Shown here piece by piece: positions 9,512 through 17,333 of a DNA stretch of 64,000 nucleotides. Each line of letters begins with the position of its first letter. Positions within the stretch are counted from its first letter, which is position 1. Below the pieces are notes generated by a model. It was not told where the DNA came from. It saw nothing but the letters and a program-made list of their open reading frames with translations, and ran no database searches. Where the stretch lies: contig CAWGTM010000020.1 of assembly GCA_963825445.1 (NCBI GenBank), positions 496,001 to 560,000 of the forward strand. The letters are read 5' to 3'. The position numbers and the translations under genes were made by a program. The DNA comes from Actinophytocola sp963825445 (GTDB taxonomy: Bacteria; Actinomycetota; Actinomycetes; Mycobacteriales; Pseudonocardiaceae).

Positions 9512-9981
9512 CTGCTGAACGGCTGCCAGGTCCCGCCGCTGCAGACCACCGGCCGGTACTCAGCCGTGATCGAGAACGAACCCGGGTCACAGGGGCCGCC
9601 GACCACCGCGAAACCCGGGGTGTTCGCCGGCGGGGGCTGCTCCACCACCGGCGGCGGGGGCTGCACGGGTGGCGGCGCGATCTCCGTGGTGGCGGTGTTC
9701 GTCTCCGGCGGGGCCACGGTCGTCGGCGGGGTGGTCGTGGTCGCGCGGGGTTCCAGTGCCCGGTCGCCACGCGGGGTGGTCGACGTGATCTCCGGGATCG
9801 CCGGGTCCTCGGCCTGCGGGTCGTCTCCGCTGTTCAGCGCGAAGATCACGCCGCCGACGATGGCCGCCGCCACCACGATGGTCGCCGTCTTGATCAGCAG
9901 CAGGAACCGGTCCGGTTCGCTCTTGCGCCTGGGCTTGTCGCCGGCTGGTTCGATCTCCTCGGGCGAGAGTCGAAGCGGCAT
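9508..9981 (-). CDS. Membrane-anchored Thr/Pro-rich exported protein, unknown function
   Basis: 157 residues. A basic cytoplasmic N-terminus (PRRKSEPDR) leads into one hydrophobic segment (LIKTATIVVAAAIVGGVIFAL, residues 28-48 or so). A long low-complexity linker rich in threonine and proline follows (TTTTPPTTVAPP, APPPVQPPPPVV). A small C-terminal domain with two cysteines (GGPCDPGS and PVVCSGGTW) may form a disulfide outside the cell. This is the layout of an actinomycete cell-wall-spanning protein. The ATG at 9981 is chosen because earlier codons lack a hydrophobic start. It is divergent from the YjbR-like gene. Confidence 0.65.
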   Translation of the reverse strand: MPLRLSPEEIEPAGDKPRRKSEPDRFLLLIKTATIVVAAAIVGGVIFALNSGDDPQAEDPAIPEITSTTPRGDRALEPRATTTTPPTTVAPPETNTATTEIAPPPVQPPPPVVEQPPPANTPGFAVVGGPCDPGSFSITAEYRPVVCSGGTWQPFSR

Positions 9982-10053
9982 GCCTGTCCCTCCGTCGAGT
10001 TCACTCGTCCGAGGGACAAGGTATCTGGCGGCCGAACGGCCTAGTCTCCGGGG

Positions 10054-10401
10054 ATGAACGAACTGGACAAGCTGCGTGCGCTGTGTCTCGCGTTGCCGGA
10101 GGCCACCGAGAAGCTCAGCCACGGCGAGCCGGCCTGGTTCGTGCGGGACAAGAAGATGTTCGTGATGCTCGCCAACCACCACCACGACGACCGGTTCGGT
10201 TTCTGGTGCGCCGCGCCGCCCGGCGTGCAGGAGCAGCTGGTGGACGCCGAGCCCGACCGGTTCTTCCGGCCGCCCTACGTGGGGCACCGCGGCTGGCTCG
10301 GCGTGTACCTGGACGTGGCGATCGACTGGGCCGAGATCGGCGAGATCGTGCGCGACGCCTTCCGCTGCATCGCGCCCAAAAAGCTAGCCGAGAACGCGTA
10401 G
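10054..10401 (+). CDS. MmcQ/YjbR-family protein (DUF419)
   Basis: 115 residues. The pattern of an early LPEATEKLSHGEPAWFVRDKKMFVM, then FWCAAPPGVQEQLV and a late GHRGWLGVYLD, is diagnostic of the MmcQ/YjbR family, a small cyclophilin-like double-wing fold with proposed DNA-binding ability. No catalytic residues are known. Its 3' end overlaps the leftward HD-domain gene by 18 bases. Biological role unknown. Confidence 0.85.
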   Translation: MNELDKLRALCLALPEATEKLSHGEPAWFVRDKKMFVMLANHHHDDRFGFWCAAPPGVQEQLVDAEPDRFFRPPYVGHRGWLGVYLDVAIDWAEIGEIVRDAFRCIAPKKLAENA

Positions 10402-10810
10402 CGCGGCCTCGTACTTGGTCCGCAGCCGCTGCTGGGTCTCGGCGTCCAGCCGCTCCAGCCGCTCCGGGCGACAGGTTGTCCGCGATGTCCGCCCGCTTCA
10501 CGGCCAGCGCGATCGGGTTGGCCGCCACCCGCGTCAGGTAGGCGTCCGACTCCTCGCCGGGCTGCTTGCTGAGCGCGGCCACGGCGGTCACCACCTCGGC
10601 CGGGCACCCGGCGGCCGTCAGGTCCTCGAGCGTGACGCCCGTGTCCTCGACCACGTCGTGCAGCACGGCGGTCATCCGCTCGTGTGGGTCGCGCACGCCG
10701 CCCATCACCCGCAGCGGGTGCGCGATGTAGGGCCGCCCGGACTTGTCGAGCTGACCCTCGTGGGCCCGGCGGGCGACCTGGATGGCGTCGTCGAGGGTGA
10801 ACGTCCTCAT
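10384..10810 (-). CDS. HD-domain phosphohydrolase (RelA/SpoT-like hydrolase domain), one frameshift
   Basis: The product starts MRTFTLDDAIQVARRAHEGQLDKSGRPYIAHPLRV and carries the HD motif VLHDVVEDTG with the distal aspartate in VKRADIADNLS. These are the residues of (p)ppGpp-hydrolase-type HD domains. Near 10470 the frame shifts; the other frame supplies the remaining RLERLDAETQQRLRTKYEAA and a stop at 10384. About 142 residues, so it is a stand-alone small hydrolase without synthetase domain. Its ATG overlaps the stop of the upstream oxidoreductase (ATGA). Confidence 0.72.
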
Positions 10811-11774
10811 CGGGTGAACACGATCTTGCCGGCCGTCTCGCCGGCGAGCATCTGCTCGAAGCCGTCCTTCGGCGTCGGTCATGGCGTGTTCGGTGCCGAT
10901 GTGCGGGCGGATGCCCTTGAGCTCGCAGAACGCCAGCAGGTCGGCCAGCTCGCGCTGGTTGCCCATCATCGAGCCGATCACCCGTGATCTGCATGAAGAA
11001 CAGCCGCTGCAGGTCGGCGTTCGCGTCCGGGCCGCTGGTCGAGCCGGACACCACGATCGTCGCCGCCCGGCTTCACGCGAGCGCATCGAGTGGCCCCAGG
11101 TGGCCTTGCCGACCGTCTCGAACACCGCGTCCACCCGCTCCGGCAGCCGCGCGCCGGACTCGAACGCTCGTCCGCGCCGAGCGACGTGGCCAGCGCCCGC
11201 TTCTCCTCGGTCCGGCCGGTCACCCACACCCGCATGCCGGCCGCCTTGCCCAGCGCGATCAGCGCGGTGGACACCCCGCCGGACGCGCCCTGCACGAGCA
11301 TCGTCTGCCCCGGTCGCAGCCCCGACCGGGTGAACAGCATCCGGTAGGCGGTCAGCCAGGCCGTGCCCATGCACGCGGCCTCGGCGAACGACAGCCCGGC
11401 CGGCTTGGGCAGGACGTTCCGCGCCGGCACGACGACCGTGTCGGCGAACGTGCCCTGGTGCTTCTCCGTGAGCAGCGTCCGCTTCGGGTCCAGCGTCTCG
11501 TCCCCGAACGACGGGATCGCCGATCACGCCGTGCAACACGACCTCGGTGCCGTCGGCGAGCACCCCGGCGCCGTCACAGCCGAGGATCATCGGGAACTGC
11601 TCGGCCTTGATGCCGACGCCGCGCAAGCGTCCACAGGTCGTGCATGTTCAGGCTGGCGGCGCGGACGGAGACCGCGACCCAGCCGTCCGGTACGTCCGGT
11701 TCGGGTCGTTCGCCCACCCGCAGCGCGTCGAGCGGGTTGTCCGGGTTGGGCTCAGCTGCGTATACGGCGAACAT
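10807..11774 (-). CDS. Zinc-type/quinone oxidoreductase (MDR superfamily), multiple frameshifts
   Basis: Pieces in all three frames join into one MDR protein of about 320 residues. An N-terminal catalytic fold (MFAVYAAEPNPDNPLDALRV, then ILGCDGAGVLADGTEVV) leads to AACMGTAWLTAYRML, a Rossmann NAD(P) site (LVQGASGGVSTALIALGKA), and an end ETAGKIVFTR at 10807. At least five frame changes occur between 10.85 and 11.65 kb. All the expected segments are present in order, so indel errors are more likely than decay. It is the first gene of a leftward pair with the HD protein. Confidence 0.68.
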
Positions 11775-11842
11775 GGCTCTCAAGTTACCCAGTTTGGGCA
11801 TCCGGCGAACCCACGAAGTGGCGCAGGTCTACTCTCGATGGC

Positions 11843-12097
11843 ATGGTGGCCTGGTGGAGCGGTGTGGAGCTGTGGCTCGCCGGCCTCCCGTTCCCGTTCC
11901 AGTTCGCCTCGTGATCTGCATCCTGGCGCCGCTCGTGCCTGGGGGTCGCCTGGCTGATCGACCGGGCCGTGGACCACGCCTCCGCGCTGCTCGGCACGTC
12001 CCGCGACGAGGAGCCGCCGATCGGTGGTTCGGCGGAGTGTGAGGACGCCGAAGAGGAGCCGGCCGAGCTGGTGTCAGCGGGCAAGTCGTCGGAGTAG
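11843..12097 (+). CDS. Small membrane protein with acidic C-terminus, frameshifted
   Basis: From the ATG at 11843 the product starts MVAWWSGVELWLAGLPFPFQ. Two frame changes, near 11905 and 11938, give a continuous membrane segment (LVICILAPL, then GVAWLIDRAVDHASALL) and a strongly acidic tail (SRDEEPP, CEDAEEEPAEL) that ends at a TAG at 12095. About 84 residues. Not recognised. It directly precedes the RNase gene in the same direction and may be co-transcribed, so a role in holding or restraining the RNase is conceivable but unsupported. Confidence 0.45.
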
Positions 12098-12106
12098 GTG
12101 ACGTAG

Positions 12107-12499
12107 CTGCTCGGGTCGTCAAGACGCATCACGGTCGCGCTCGTCGCACTGGTGGTGTTCGTGCTCGCCGGTTGGCTGGTGCGCGAACAGCTGGTCGACG
12201 AGCCGGCCCCGGCCGGCCTGCCGGTCGTCGCACTGACGGAGCTGCCCACCGAGGCGGCCGAGACGTGGCAGCTGATCGAGCGCGGCGGCCCCTACCCGTA
12301 TCCGGAGGATGACGGCGGGGTCTTCCAGAACCGCGAGGGCCTGCTGCCGGCCGAGGACCCGGGCTACTACCACGAGTACACGGTCACCACGCCGGGTAGC
12401 GACGACCGCGGCCAGCGGCGGCTGGTGACCGGCGCCGAGCAGGAGCTGTACTACACCGACGACCACTACGAGTCGTTCGTGGTCGTCGACGTCGGCTAG
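12107..12499 (+). CDS. Membrane-tethered guanyl-specific ribonuclease (RNase Sa/barnase type)
   Basis: The mature part matches RNase Sa closely in order: LPVVALTELPTEAAETWQLI, GPYPYPEDDGGVFQNRE, GYYHEYTVTTPG, then RRLVTGAEQELYYTDDHY. The catalytic glutamate (YYHEYT), arginine (QRRLV) and histidine (DDHYES) are all present. The two cysteines that close RNase Sa are absent. A hydrophobic stretch (ITVALVALVVFVLAGWL) begins about 8 codons after 12107, so the enzyme is exported or anchored. The true start is unclear: the frame is open from a CTG at 12107, a GTG at 12098 would need one indel, and the GTG at 12152 would cut the anchor. No barstar-like inhibitor gene is next to it. Confidence 0.82.
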   Translation: MLGSSRRITVALVALVVFVLAGWLVREQLVDEPAPAGLPVVALTELPTEAAETWQLIERGGPYPYPEDDGGVFQNREGLLPAEDPGYYHEYTVTTPGSDDRGQRRLVTGAEQELYYTDDHYESFVVVDVG

Positions 12500-12500
12500 G

Positions 12501-13278
12501 TCAGGCGTTCGGGACCCAGTTGGGCGGCCGTTTCTGCGCGAACGCGGCGATGCCCTCCTGGCCCTCCGCGCCCGCGAAGAAGCCCGGCGGACAGCTCCAG
12601 CATGTCGGCGAAGTCGTCGGCCAGGTCGGCGGCCCGGGCCCGGCGCAGCATCTCCTTGGTGGCGGCCAGGGCGGTCGGGCCGCCCAGCGCGAGCATGTCC
12701 GGTGTAGCGGTCGACCTCGGCGTCGAGCGACGAAGCCGGCACGGCCGCGTTGAGCAGCCCGATCTCGACGGCCCGCGCGGCCGTCGAACTTCTCGCCCGT
12801 CAGGAACAGCTCGTGCGCCGCCCGGGGGAGCAGGCGGGGCAGCACGGTCACCGAGATCACGGCCGGCACCAGGCCCGAGCCGGACCTCGGTGAAGGCGAA
12901 CGTCGCGTCGTCCACGGCCACCGCGATGTCGGCGGCCGCCACGATGCCGACGCCACCGGCGCGGGCCGGGCCGGCCAGCTTGCGCGACCACGGGCTTCGC
13001 GCTGGTCCAGATCTGCGTGAGGATCTCCGGGAACTCGTTGACCCCGTCGGTGCTGGAGCGGGCGCTGCCCGCCTCCTTCAGGTCCATGCCGGCGCAGAAC
13101 ACCGGGCCCGTGTGGTCGAGGACGATCACCCGGACCGCGTCGTCGGCGAGCGCGGTCGCCAGGTGGTCCCGCAGCTCGCGCCGCAGCTGCGCGGACAGCG
13201 CGTTGCGGTTGTGCGGCGAGTCGAGCGTGATCGTCGCGACGCCGTTGTCGGCCGTGTAGTGCACCAGCTCTCAGCCAT
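12501..13278 (-). CDS. Enoyl-CoA hydratase/isomerase (crotonase family), multiple frameshifts
   Basis: The N-terminal part (HYTADNGVATITLDSPHNRNALS, then VIVLDHTGPVFCAGMDLKE) holds the crotonase oxyanion-hole region. Other frames supply DIAVAVDDATFAFTEVRLG, the helix MLALGGPTALAATKEMLRRA, and an end EGQEGIAAFAQKRPPNWVP at 12501. At least five frame changes occur within 780 bases. Total length, about 258 residues, is the family norm. The ATG at 13278 (MAEL, then HYTAD) needs one of the indels; the in-frame GTG at 13264 is the alternative. Probably acts in fatty-acid or phenylacetate-type CoA degradation. Confidence 0.72.
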
Positions 13279-13288
13279 GCGCTCGACC

Positions 13289-13729
13289 CTAACGGTGGTA
13301 CTCGTGCATCACCGCGTGGCCTTTGCCACGGCCGATCAGCCATTTGTTCACCGGCACGGTCACCACGAACGCCACGGCGAACGCGACCGCCAGGCTCGCC
13401 CAGAACAGCCGCGACAGCGCGCCCGCCTCCATCGCACCCGGGATGACGATCATGATGGCGTTGTCCACGATCTCCATCACGGTGATCGACAGCGTGTCGG
13501 CCGCGAGCGCCACGGAGACGGCCGCGCCGAACGCGACACCGGCCTTCAGCACCGGCCGGATCGTGAGCGAGTACCCGAACAGGAACGCCAGGGCGATCGA
13601 CAGGATCACGGTCGGCACGGTCGACCAGCCGAGCGACGTGCCGATCACCATGCCGAGGACCTCGCCGATCGCACACCCGGTGAGGCAGTGCAGGGTCGCG
13701 CTGACCGCGGATCGCCACTGAGGTGTCAT
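13289..13729 (-). CDS. DUF4396 membrane protein
   Basis: 146 residues with four hydrophobic segments. The family hallmarks are present: an early HCLTGCAIGEVLGMVIG, containing a cysteine-histidine pair, and a terminal GHAVMHEYHR rich in histidine. These could bind a transition metal, and in other genomes DUF4396 genes often neighbour copper-handling genes. A perfect TACCCC-GTG-GGGGTA palindrome lies 14 bases upstream of the ATG at 13729. Function unproven. Confidence 0.78.
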   Translation of the reverse strand: MTPQWRSAVSATLHCLTGCAIGEVLGMVIGTSLGWSTVPTVILSIALAFLFGYSLTIRPVLKAGVAFGAAVSVALAADTLSITVMEIVDNAIMIVIPGAMEAGALSRLFWASLAVAFAVAFVVTVPVNKWLIGRGKGHAVMHEYHR

Positions 13730-13742
13730 ACCACTGAACGTA

Positions 13743-13757
13743 TACCCCGTGGGGGTA
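13743..13757. promoter_or_regulatory. CsoR/RcnR-type operator candidate upstream of DUF4396 gene
   Basis: TACCCC, three bases, GGGGTA: a perfect 6-3-6 inverted repeat with the C/G tracts typical of CsoR-family (copper or nickel sensor) operators. On the leftward strand it overlaps TATAC, a plausible -10 for the DUF4396 gene. The regulator is not in the window. Confidence 0.55.
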
Positions 13758-13766
13758 CCTCGCAAC

Positions 13767-14312
13767 TTACCAGATCGGCCCCGGCTCGTCGTTCCACGTC
13801 TGGTTGAGTCGCGAGTTGCGCGGCGCCTGCACGATGGGGGCGCCGTTCTTGCTCGACTCCTGGTAGATGGCGACGGCCAGTTGCGACTTCTTGTTGATGA
13901 TCTCGAAGCCGAGCTTGTCGAACTGCCGCGCGTCCCACAGTTGCCCCGGCGCGTTCTGGCACGTCCAGATGGTCAGCTGAACATCCGGTGACACCCAGTT
14001 GTTCGGCACCGAGAGGCAGAAGTTCGAGTTCTTCTTGTTCCTGATCAGGTAGTAGCCGTTGTCGGAGAGCAGGGGAATCCTCGACCAGTAGTGCTCGGGG
14101 CTGCTCGGGTTGCACGGCCACTGGATGACCTTCGTGCCGTTGGCCATCACGCCGCCGCTGACCGCCATGCACTTCGTGTACAGGTCCTGCGCCGCGTACC
14201 AGGGGTGGAAGATCATCGCCTCGTCGTCGGCAGCGTCGGCCGCCGCGGTGGTGGCGCCGAACAGGGTGCTCAGGAACGCCAGCACCGCGGCGATGGACAG
14301 CAGTCTCCGCAC
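13767..14312 (-). CDS. Secreted ricin-type beta-trefoil lectin-like protein
   Basis: 181 residues. A signal peptide (VRRLLSIAAVLAFLSTLFGATTAAADA) is followed by a single beta-trefoil-like domain: KCMAVSGGVMANGTKVIQWPC, then YYLIRNKKNSNFCLSVPNNW, then FEIINKKSQLAVAIY with partial QxW-type motifs (QTWNDEPG, QLWDARQ). Such RICIN-fold proteins bind carbohydrate. No catalytic domain is attached. The GTG at 14312 is preceded by AGGAGA at 7 bases, better than the upstream in-frame starts. Divergent from the aldo/keto reductase. Confidence 0.75.
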   Translation of the reverse strand: MRRLLSIAAVLAFLSTLFGATTAAADAADDEAMIFHPWYAAQDLYTKCMAVSGGVMANGTKVIQWPCNPSSPEHYWSRIPLLSDNGYYLIRNKKNSNFCLSVPNNWVSPDVQLTIWTCQNAPGQLWDARQFDKLGFEIINKKSQLAVAIYQESSKNGAPIVQAPRNSRLNQTWNDEPGPIW

Positions 14313-14376
14313 GGATTGTCTCCTCTTGTTCACGCGAGAAGTGAACCCGTGCTCGCTAACAAACCGCTCATCGGAC

Positions 14377-14407
14377 TTGACCTGGAGCGAACTCCAGCAT
14401 CTACGGT
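14377..14407 (+). promoter_or_regulatory. MerR-type promoter/operator of the aldo/keto reductase gene
   Basis: A -35 TTGACC (14377-14382) and a -10 TACGGT (14402-14407) are separated by 19 bases, the over-long spacer used by MerR-family activators. The spacer contains CTGGAG-CGAA-CTCCAG (14382-14397), a perfect 6-4-6 inverted repeat. The same design recurs at 54161-54191. Confidence 0.72.
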
Positions 14408-14434
14408 CGGCGCCGAGGAGAGAAGGGGAACAGC

Positions 14435-15484
14435 ATGCGTTATCGCACACTCGGCGGCACCGGTATCGAGGTGAGCGTCCACTGCCTCGGCACCATGATG
14501 TTCGGCGCGGTCGGCAACCCCGACCACGAGGACTCGGCCCGCGTCATCCACGCGGCACTCGACGCCGGCGTCAACTTCGTCGACACGGCCGACATGTACT
14601 CGTCCGGGGAGTCCGAGGAGATCGTCGGCAAGGCACTGGAGGGCCGGCGCGACGACGTCGTGCTCGCCACGAAGGTCCACTTCCCGATGGGCGATGGTCC
14701 CAACCGCGGCGGCAACTCGCGGCGCTGGATCGTCCGCGAGGTGGAGGACAGCCTGCGCCGGCTGCGCACCGACTGGATCGACCTGTACCAGGTGCACCGT
14801 CCCGATCACACGACCGACGTCGAGGAGACGCTGAGCGTCCTCACGGATCTGGTGACACAGGGGAAGATCCGCGCGTTCGGCTGCTCCACGTTCCCGCCGG
14901 CCGACATCGTCGAGGCCTACCACGTGGCCCACAACCGTGGCCTGGCCCGGTTCCGGACCGAGCAGCCGCCGTACTCGTTGCTGGCGCGGGGAATCGAGCG
15001 CGAACTGCTGCCCGTGACCCAGCGGCTCGGCATGGGTGTGCTCGTGTGGAGCCCGCTCGCGTCCGGCTTCCTGTCCGGCAAGTACCGCAAGGACCAGCCG
15101 GTGGACATGAGCACCGGCCGTCCCACGCTCACGCCCTTCCGGTTCGACCCGGAACTGCCGGAGAACGCCGCGAAGTACGACGCCGTGGAGAAGTTGATCG
15201 CCCTGGCCGACGACCTCGGCATCACCCTGCCGGAACTGGCGATCGCGTTCGCCGCGACGCACCCGGGTGTCACGTCGGTGATCACCGGGCCGCGGACCAT
15301 GGCGCACCTGGAGGCCCTGCTGAAGGGGGCGTCGGTGGTGCTCGACGACGCGACGCTCGACCGGATCGACGAGATCGTCCCGCCCGGCACCGACCTCTAC
15401 CGCGCGGACGGCGCCTGGCGGCCGGTGTCGCTGACCGACCCGGCCCGTCGCCGCCGCCCGGTGGCCGAAAGGTCCGCCGTCTAG
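14435..15484 (+). CDS. Aldo/keto reductase
   Basis: 349 residues. Catalytic tetrad positions of the AKR barrel are visible: aspartate and tyrosine in VDTADMYSSG, lysine in VLATKVHFP, and histidine in LYQVHRPD. NADPH-binding features lie near the end (SVITGPRTMAHLEAL). The enzyme reduces aldehydes or ketones with NADPH; the substrate is unknown. The ribosome site GAGAGAAGGGG precedes the ATG. Expression is probably switched by a MerR-family regulator through the 19-bp-spacer promoter just upstream, which fits a role in aldehyde or quinone stress (inference). Confidence 0.9.
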   Translation: MRYRTLGGTGIEVSVHCLGTMMFGAVGNPDHEDSARVIHAALDAGVNFVDTADMYSSGESEEIVGKALEGRRDDVVLATKVHFPMGDGPNRGGNSRRWIVREVEDSLRRLRTDWIDLYQVHRPDHTTDVEETLSVLTDLVTQGKIRAFGCSTFPPADIVEAYHVAHNRGLARFRTEQPPYSLLARGIERELLPVTQRLGMGVLVWSPLASGFLSGKYRKDQPVDMSTGRPTLTPFRFDPELPENAAKYDAVEKLIALADDLGITLPELAIAFAATHPGVTSVITGPRTMAHLEALLKGASVVLDDATLDRIDEIVPPGTDLYRADGAWRPVSLTDPARRRRPVAERSAV

Positions 15485-15741
15485 TACTACAGGGCTTGTT
15501 CAGCGTTGTCGCAGTCGAGATGCCACCCATACCCATCGAGATCGCGGTTCTCGCGCTCGAAATCGCGGTTCCCGCATTCCAGATCGCGGTTCCCGACCGT
15601 GATGTCAGAGGGTCTCACCCGCCGGAAACCCGATCTCGCGTGCCGGAACCGCGATCTCGCGTGCGGGAACCGCGATCTCGCGGTGACATGCCAGCCACAG
15701 CGACGTCGCAGGTCGTTCGACAACCAGCCCTGTAGTACTAG
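15481..15741. mobile_element. MITE-like element with 16-bp TIRs carrying opposed 21-bp repeats
   Basis: The ends are perfect 16-bp inverted repeats, CTAGTACTACAGGGCT at 15481-15496 and its complement at 15726-15741, with weaker similarity continuing inward. The left half has three ATCGCGGTT units starting at 15541, 15562 and 15583. The right half has three inverted units starting at 15625, 15646 and 15667. All spacings are 21 bases. CTAG at both outer edges could be a 4-bp target duplication: removing the element with one CTAG restores an intact TAG stop for the reductase gene. No transposase is encoded. It fills most of the gene-free 15485-15801 interval. Confidence 0.7.
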
Positions 15742-15751
15742 CGGACGCAAA

Positions 15752-15783
15752 GGCGGCCCCCACGTCATTGTGGGGACCGCCTT
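15752..15783 (-). terminator. Intrinsic terminator of the secreted-protein gene
   Basis: On the leftward strand GGCGGTCCCCAC pairs with GTGGGGGCCGCC around a short loop and is followed by TTTG. It lies 19 bases past the stop of the gene at 15802-16431. Confidence 0.6.
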
Positions 15784-15801
15784 GCCGCGCCCGGCCAGGT
15801 A

Positions 15802-16431
15802 TCAGCCGATGGCAGTCGAGGTGAGCGTCGGGTTCGGGTTGGGGAAGCACGACGTCGGCGCCGAGATCTCACCCAGGAACGTGTTCACCACAGCGGTGAA
15901 CGTGAGGCCCGGGTCGGCGTAGCTGGCGCCGTACAGCGTCGAGTCGATCGAGCCGGACGCGCCGGCCGTCAGGTGTGCGGTGATGGTCGGCAGTTCGAAC
16001 GTCGCGCCGCCGGCGATCGGACCCGCGAACGTCACGGTCACGATCCCGTCGGCCTCCGACCACGACGGGGTCGAACCGAGGCCGGAGCCGCCGGTCAGGT
16101 CGACGCCGTCGAGCGTGGCGTTCGTCGGCACCGGCACCTTCAGGGTGAACGTGTGCACGCGGTCGACCTCGTAGCCGGCCGCCTCGCTCGGTACCTGGTT
16201 GGGGGCCGGGTCGACCACCAGGTCCAGCGTGCCGCCTGGCGCAACGGACGCGGGAGCCGACGAGTCGACGGTCTGGTTGAGGGTCAGGTTCTCGGCGCCG
16301 AGCGGGGTGTCGGCCTGGCAGTCGTAGGCGATGTCGACGGGAGCGGCCGACGCGGGCGCCGCGAAGCCGATCACGGCCAGCGCGGAGCAGGCCAGCACGG
16401 TCGTGCCGGCCCGGAGCAGGGCGAACTTCAT
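15802..16431 (-). CDS. Secreted beta-sandwich-like protein, unknown function
   Basis: 209 residues. A clear signal peptide (MKFALLRAGTTVLACSALAV up to ASAAPVD) leads to a mature domain of alternating strands, with two cysteines (YDCQAD near the start and TSCFPNP near the end). It has no catalytic motif I recognise and resembles common secreted actinomycete proteins of unknown role. The ATG at 16431 follows GAGGTGAGGACA, so the in-frame GTG at 16440 is less likely. A terminator follows, so it is probably a single-gene unit. Confidence 0.65.
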   Translation of the reverse strand: MKFALLRAGTTVLACSALAVIGFAAPASAAPVDIAYDCQADTPLGAENLTLNQTVDSSAPASVAPGGTLDLVVDPAPNQVPSEAAGYEVDRVHTFTLKVPVPTNATLDGVDLTGGSGLGSTPSWSEADGIVTVTFAGPIAGGATFELPTITAHLTAGASGSIDSTLYGASYADPGLTFTAVVNTFLGEISAPTSCFPNPNPTLTSTAIG

Positions 16432-16595
16432 TGTCCTCACCTCTGGGTTTGCTTGCAGGGCAAGAGGTTCCGGAACCGGTAACGCCGCGGACCCTTTCTT
16501 TCTTACTGCCGGGTAGCGATCACGTCAAGCATTCCCGGTTACCGCAAACGGCTCCCTGCTCGCTGGACCGGTCGGCCCAGCGGCGAACCTGCCGG

Positions 16596-17333
16596 TCAGG
16601 CGTACTGCAGACCCTGCGTCACCGCGGCCGCCTCCGCGTAGCGATCAAGCACGAGTTCGGCCAGCTCCGGATCGGGGCCCAGCGGGGCGGCGACGACCGC
16701 GTCGGCGCCGGCGAGTTCGGCCACCCGGTCGGGCAGCCGCCCGGGGGCGAGGAACCAGGACGCCACGGCGATCCGGCTGGCCCCGGCCGCCCGGAGGTCC
16801 GCCGCCGCGGTCGGCACGTCCGGTGCGGCCGTGCTGGCGAACGCCGCCCGCACCCCGGCCACCCCGAGCGACCGCGCCCACCGGCGGGCCACCGAGGCCA
16901 CCGCGGCGTTCGCCGGCCGGTGCGACGACCCGGCGCCCGCCAGGATCACGCCGAGCGACGGGTCCGGCGCCACACCGGCCTCCGTCAGCCTGCGCAGCGC
17001 GACCGACTCCAGCCGCTCGTCCGGGCCGAGCACGCCCGACACCGACACCGACAGCAGCGGCAATCGCGCCTGCGCGTCGGCCACGAGTTCCGGCAGATCG
17101 ACCCGCGCGTGGTACGCGCTCCCCAACAGCAGCGGAACCACGGCCACGTCGCGGTGACCGTCACTGTGCAGCGTGGCCAGCACGTCCGGCAGCCGCGGCG
17201 CGGACAGGTCGAGGAACGCGGCCCGCACGTCCAGGCCGGGCCGCTGGGCGCGGACCACGTCGAGCAGTTCCGCGATGGTCGCGGCGGAACGAGGGTCGCG
17301 ACTGCCGTGCGCGACGGCCACCAGGGGAATCAT
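16596..17333 (-). CDS. Sirohydrochlorin chelatase (CbiX-type)
   Basis: 245 residues with two CbiX-like halves. The first begins IPLVAVAHGSRDPRSAATI, whose histidine is the metal-insertion residue. The second holds GVILAGAGSSHRPAN, with a matching histidine. In this operon the enzyme should insert iron into sirohydrochlorin to make the sirohaem needed by the sulfite reductase 6 kb upstream. Its ATG overlaps the stop of the permease gene (TGATG), making it the last gene of the sulfur operon. A cobaltochelatase role is possible, but the context favours iron. Confidence 0.85.
   Translation of the reverse strand: MIPLVAVAHGSRDPRSAATIAELLDVVRAQRPGLDVRAAFLDLSAPRLPDVLATLHSDGHRDVAVVPLLLGSAYHARVDLPELVADAQARLPLLSVSVSGVLGPDERLESVALRRLTEAGVAPDPSLGVILAGAGSSHRPANAAVASVARRWARSLGVAGVRAAFASTAAPDVPTAAADLRAAGASRIAVASWFLAPGRLPDRVAELAGADAVVAAPLGPDPELAELVLDRYAEAAAVTQGLQYA

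Noticed and set aside
15506..15922. Repetitive protein across the 15.5-kb element (EIAVPAF-like heptads)
   Set aside because: The heptads arise because the DNA repeat period, 21, is a multiple of three. Other frames and strands are equally open and there is no start signal.
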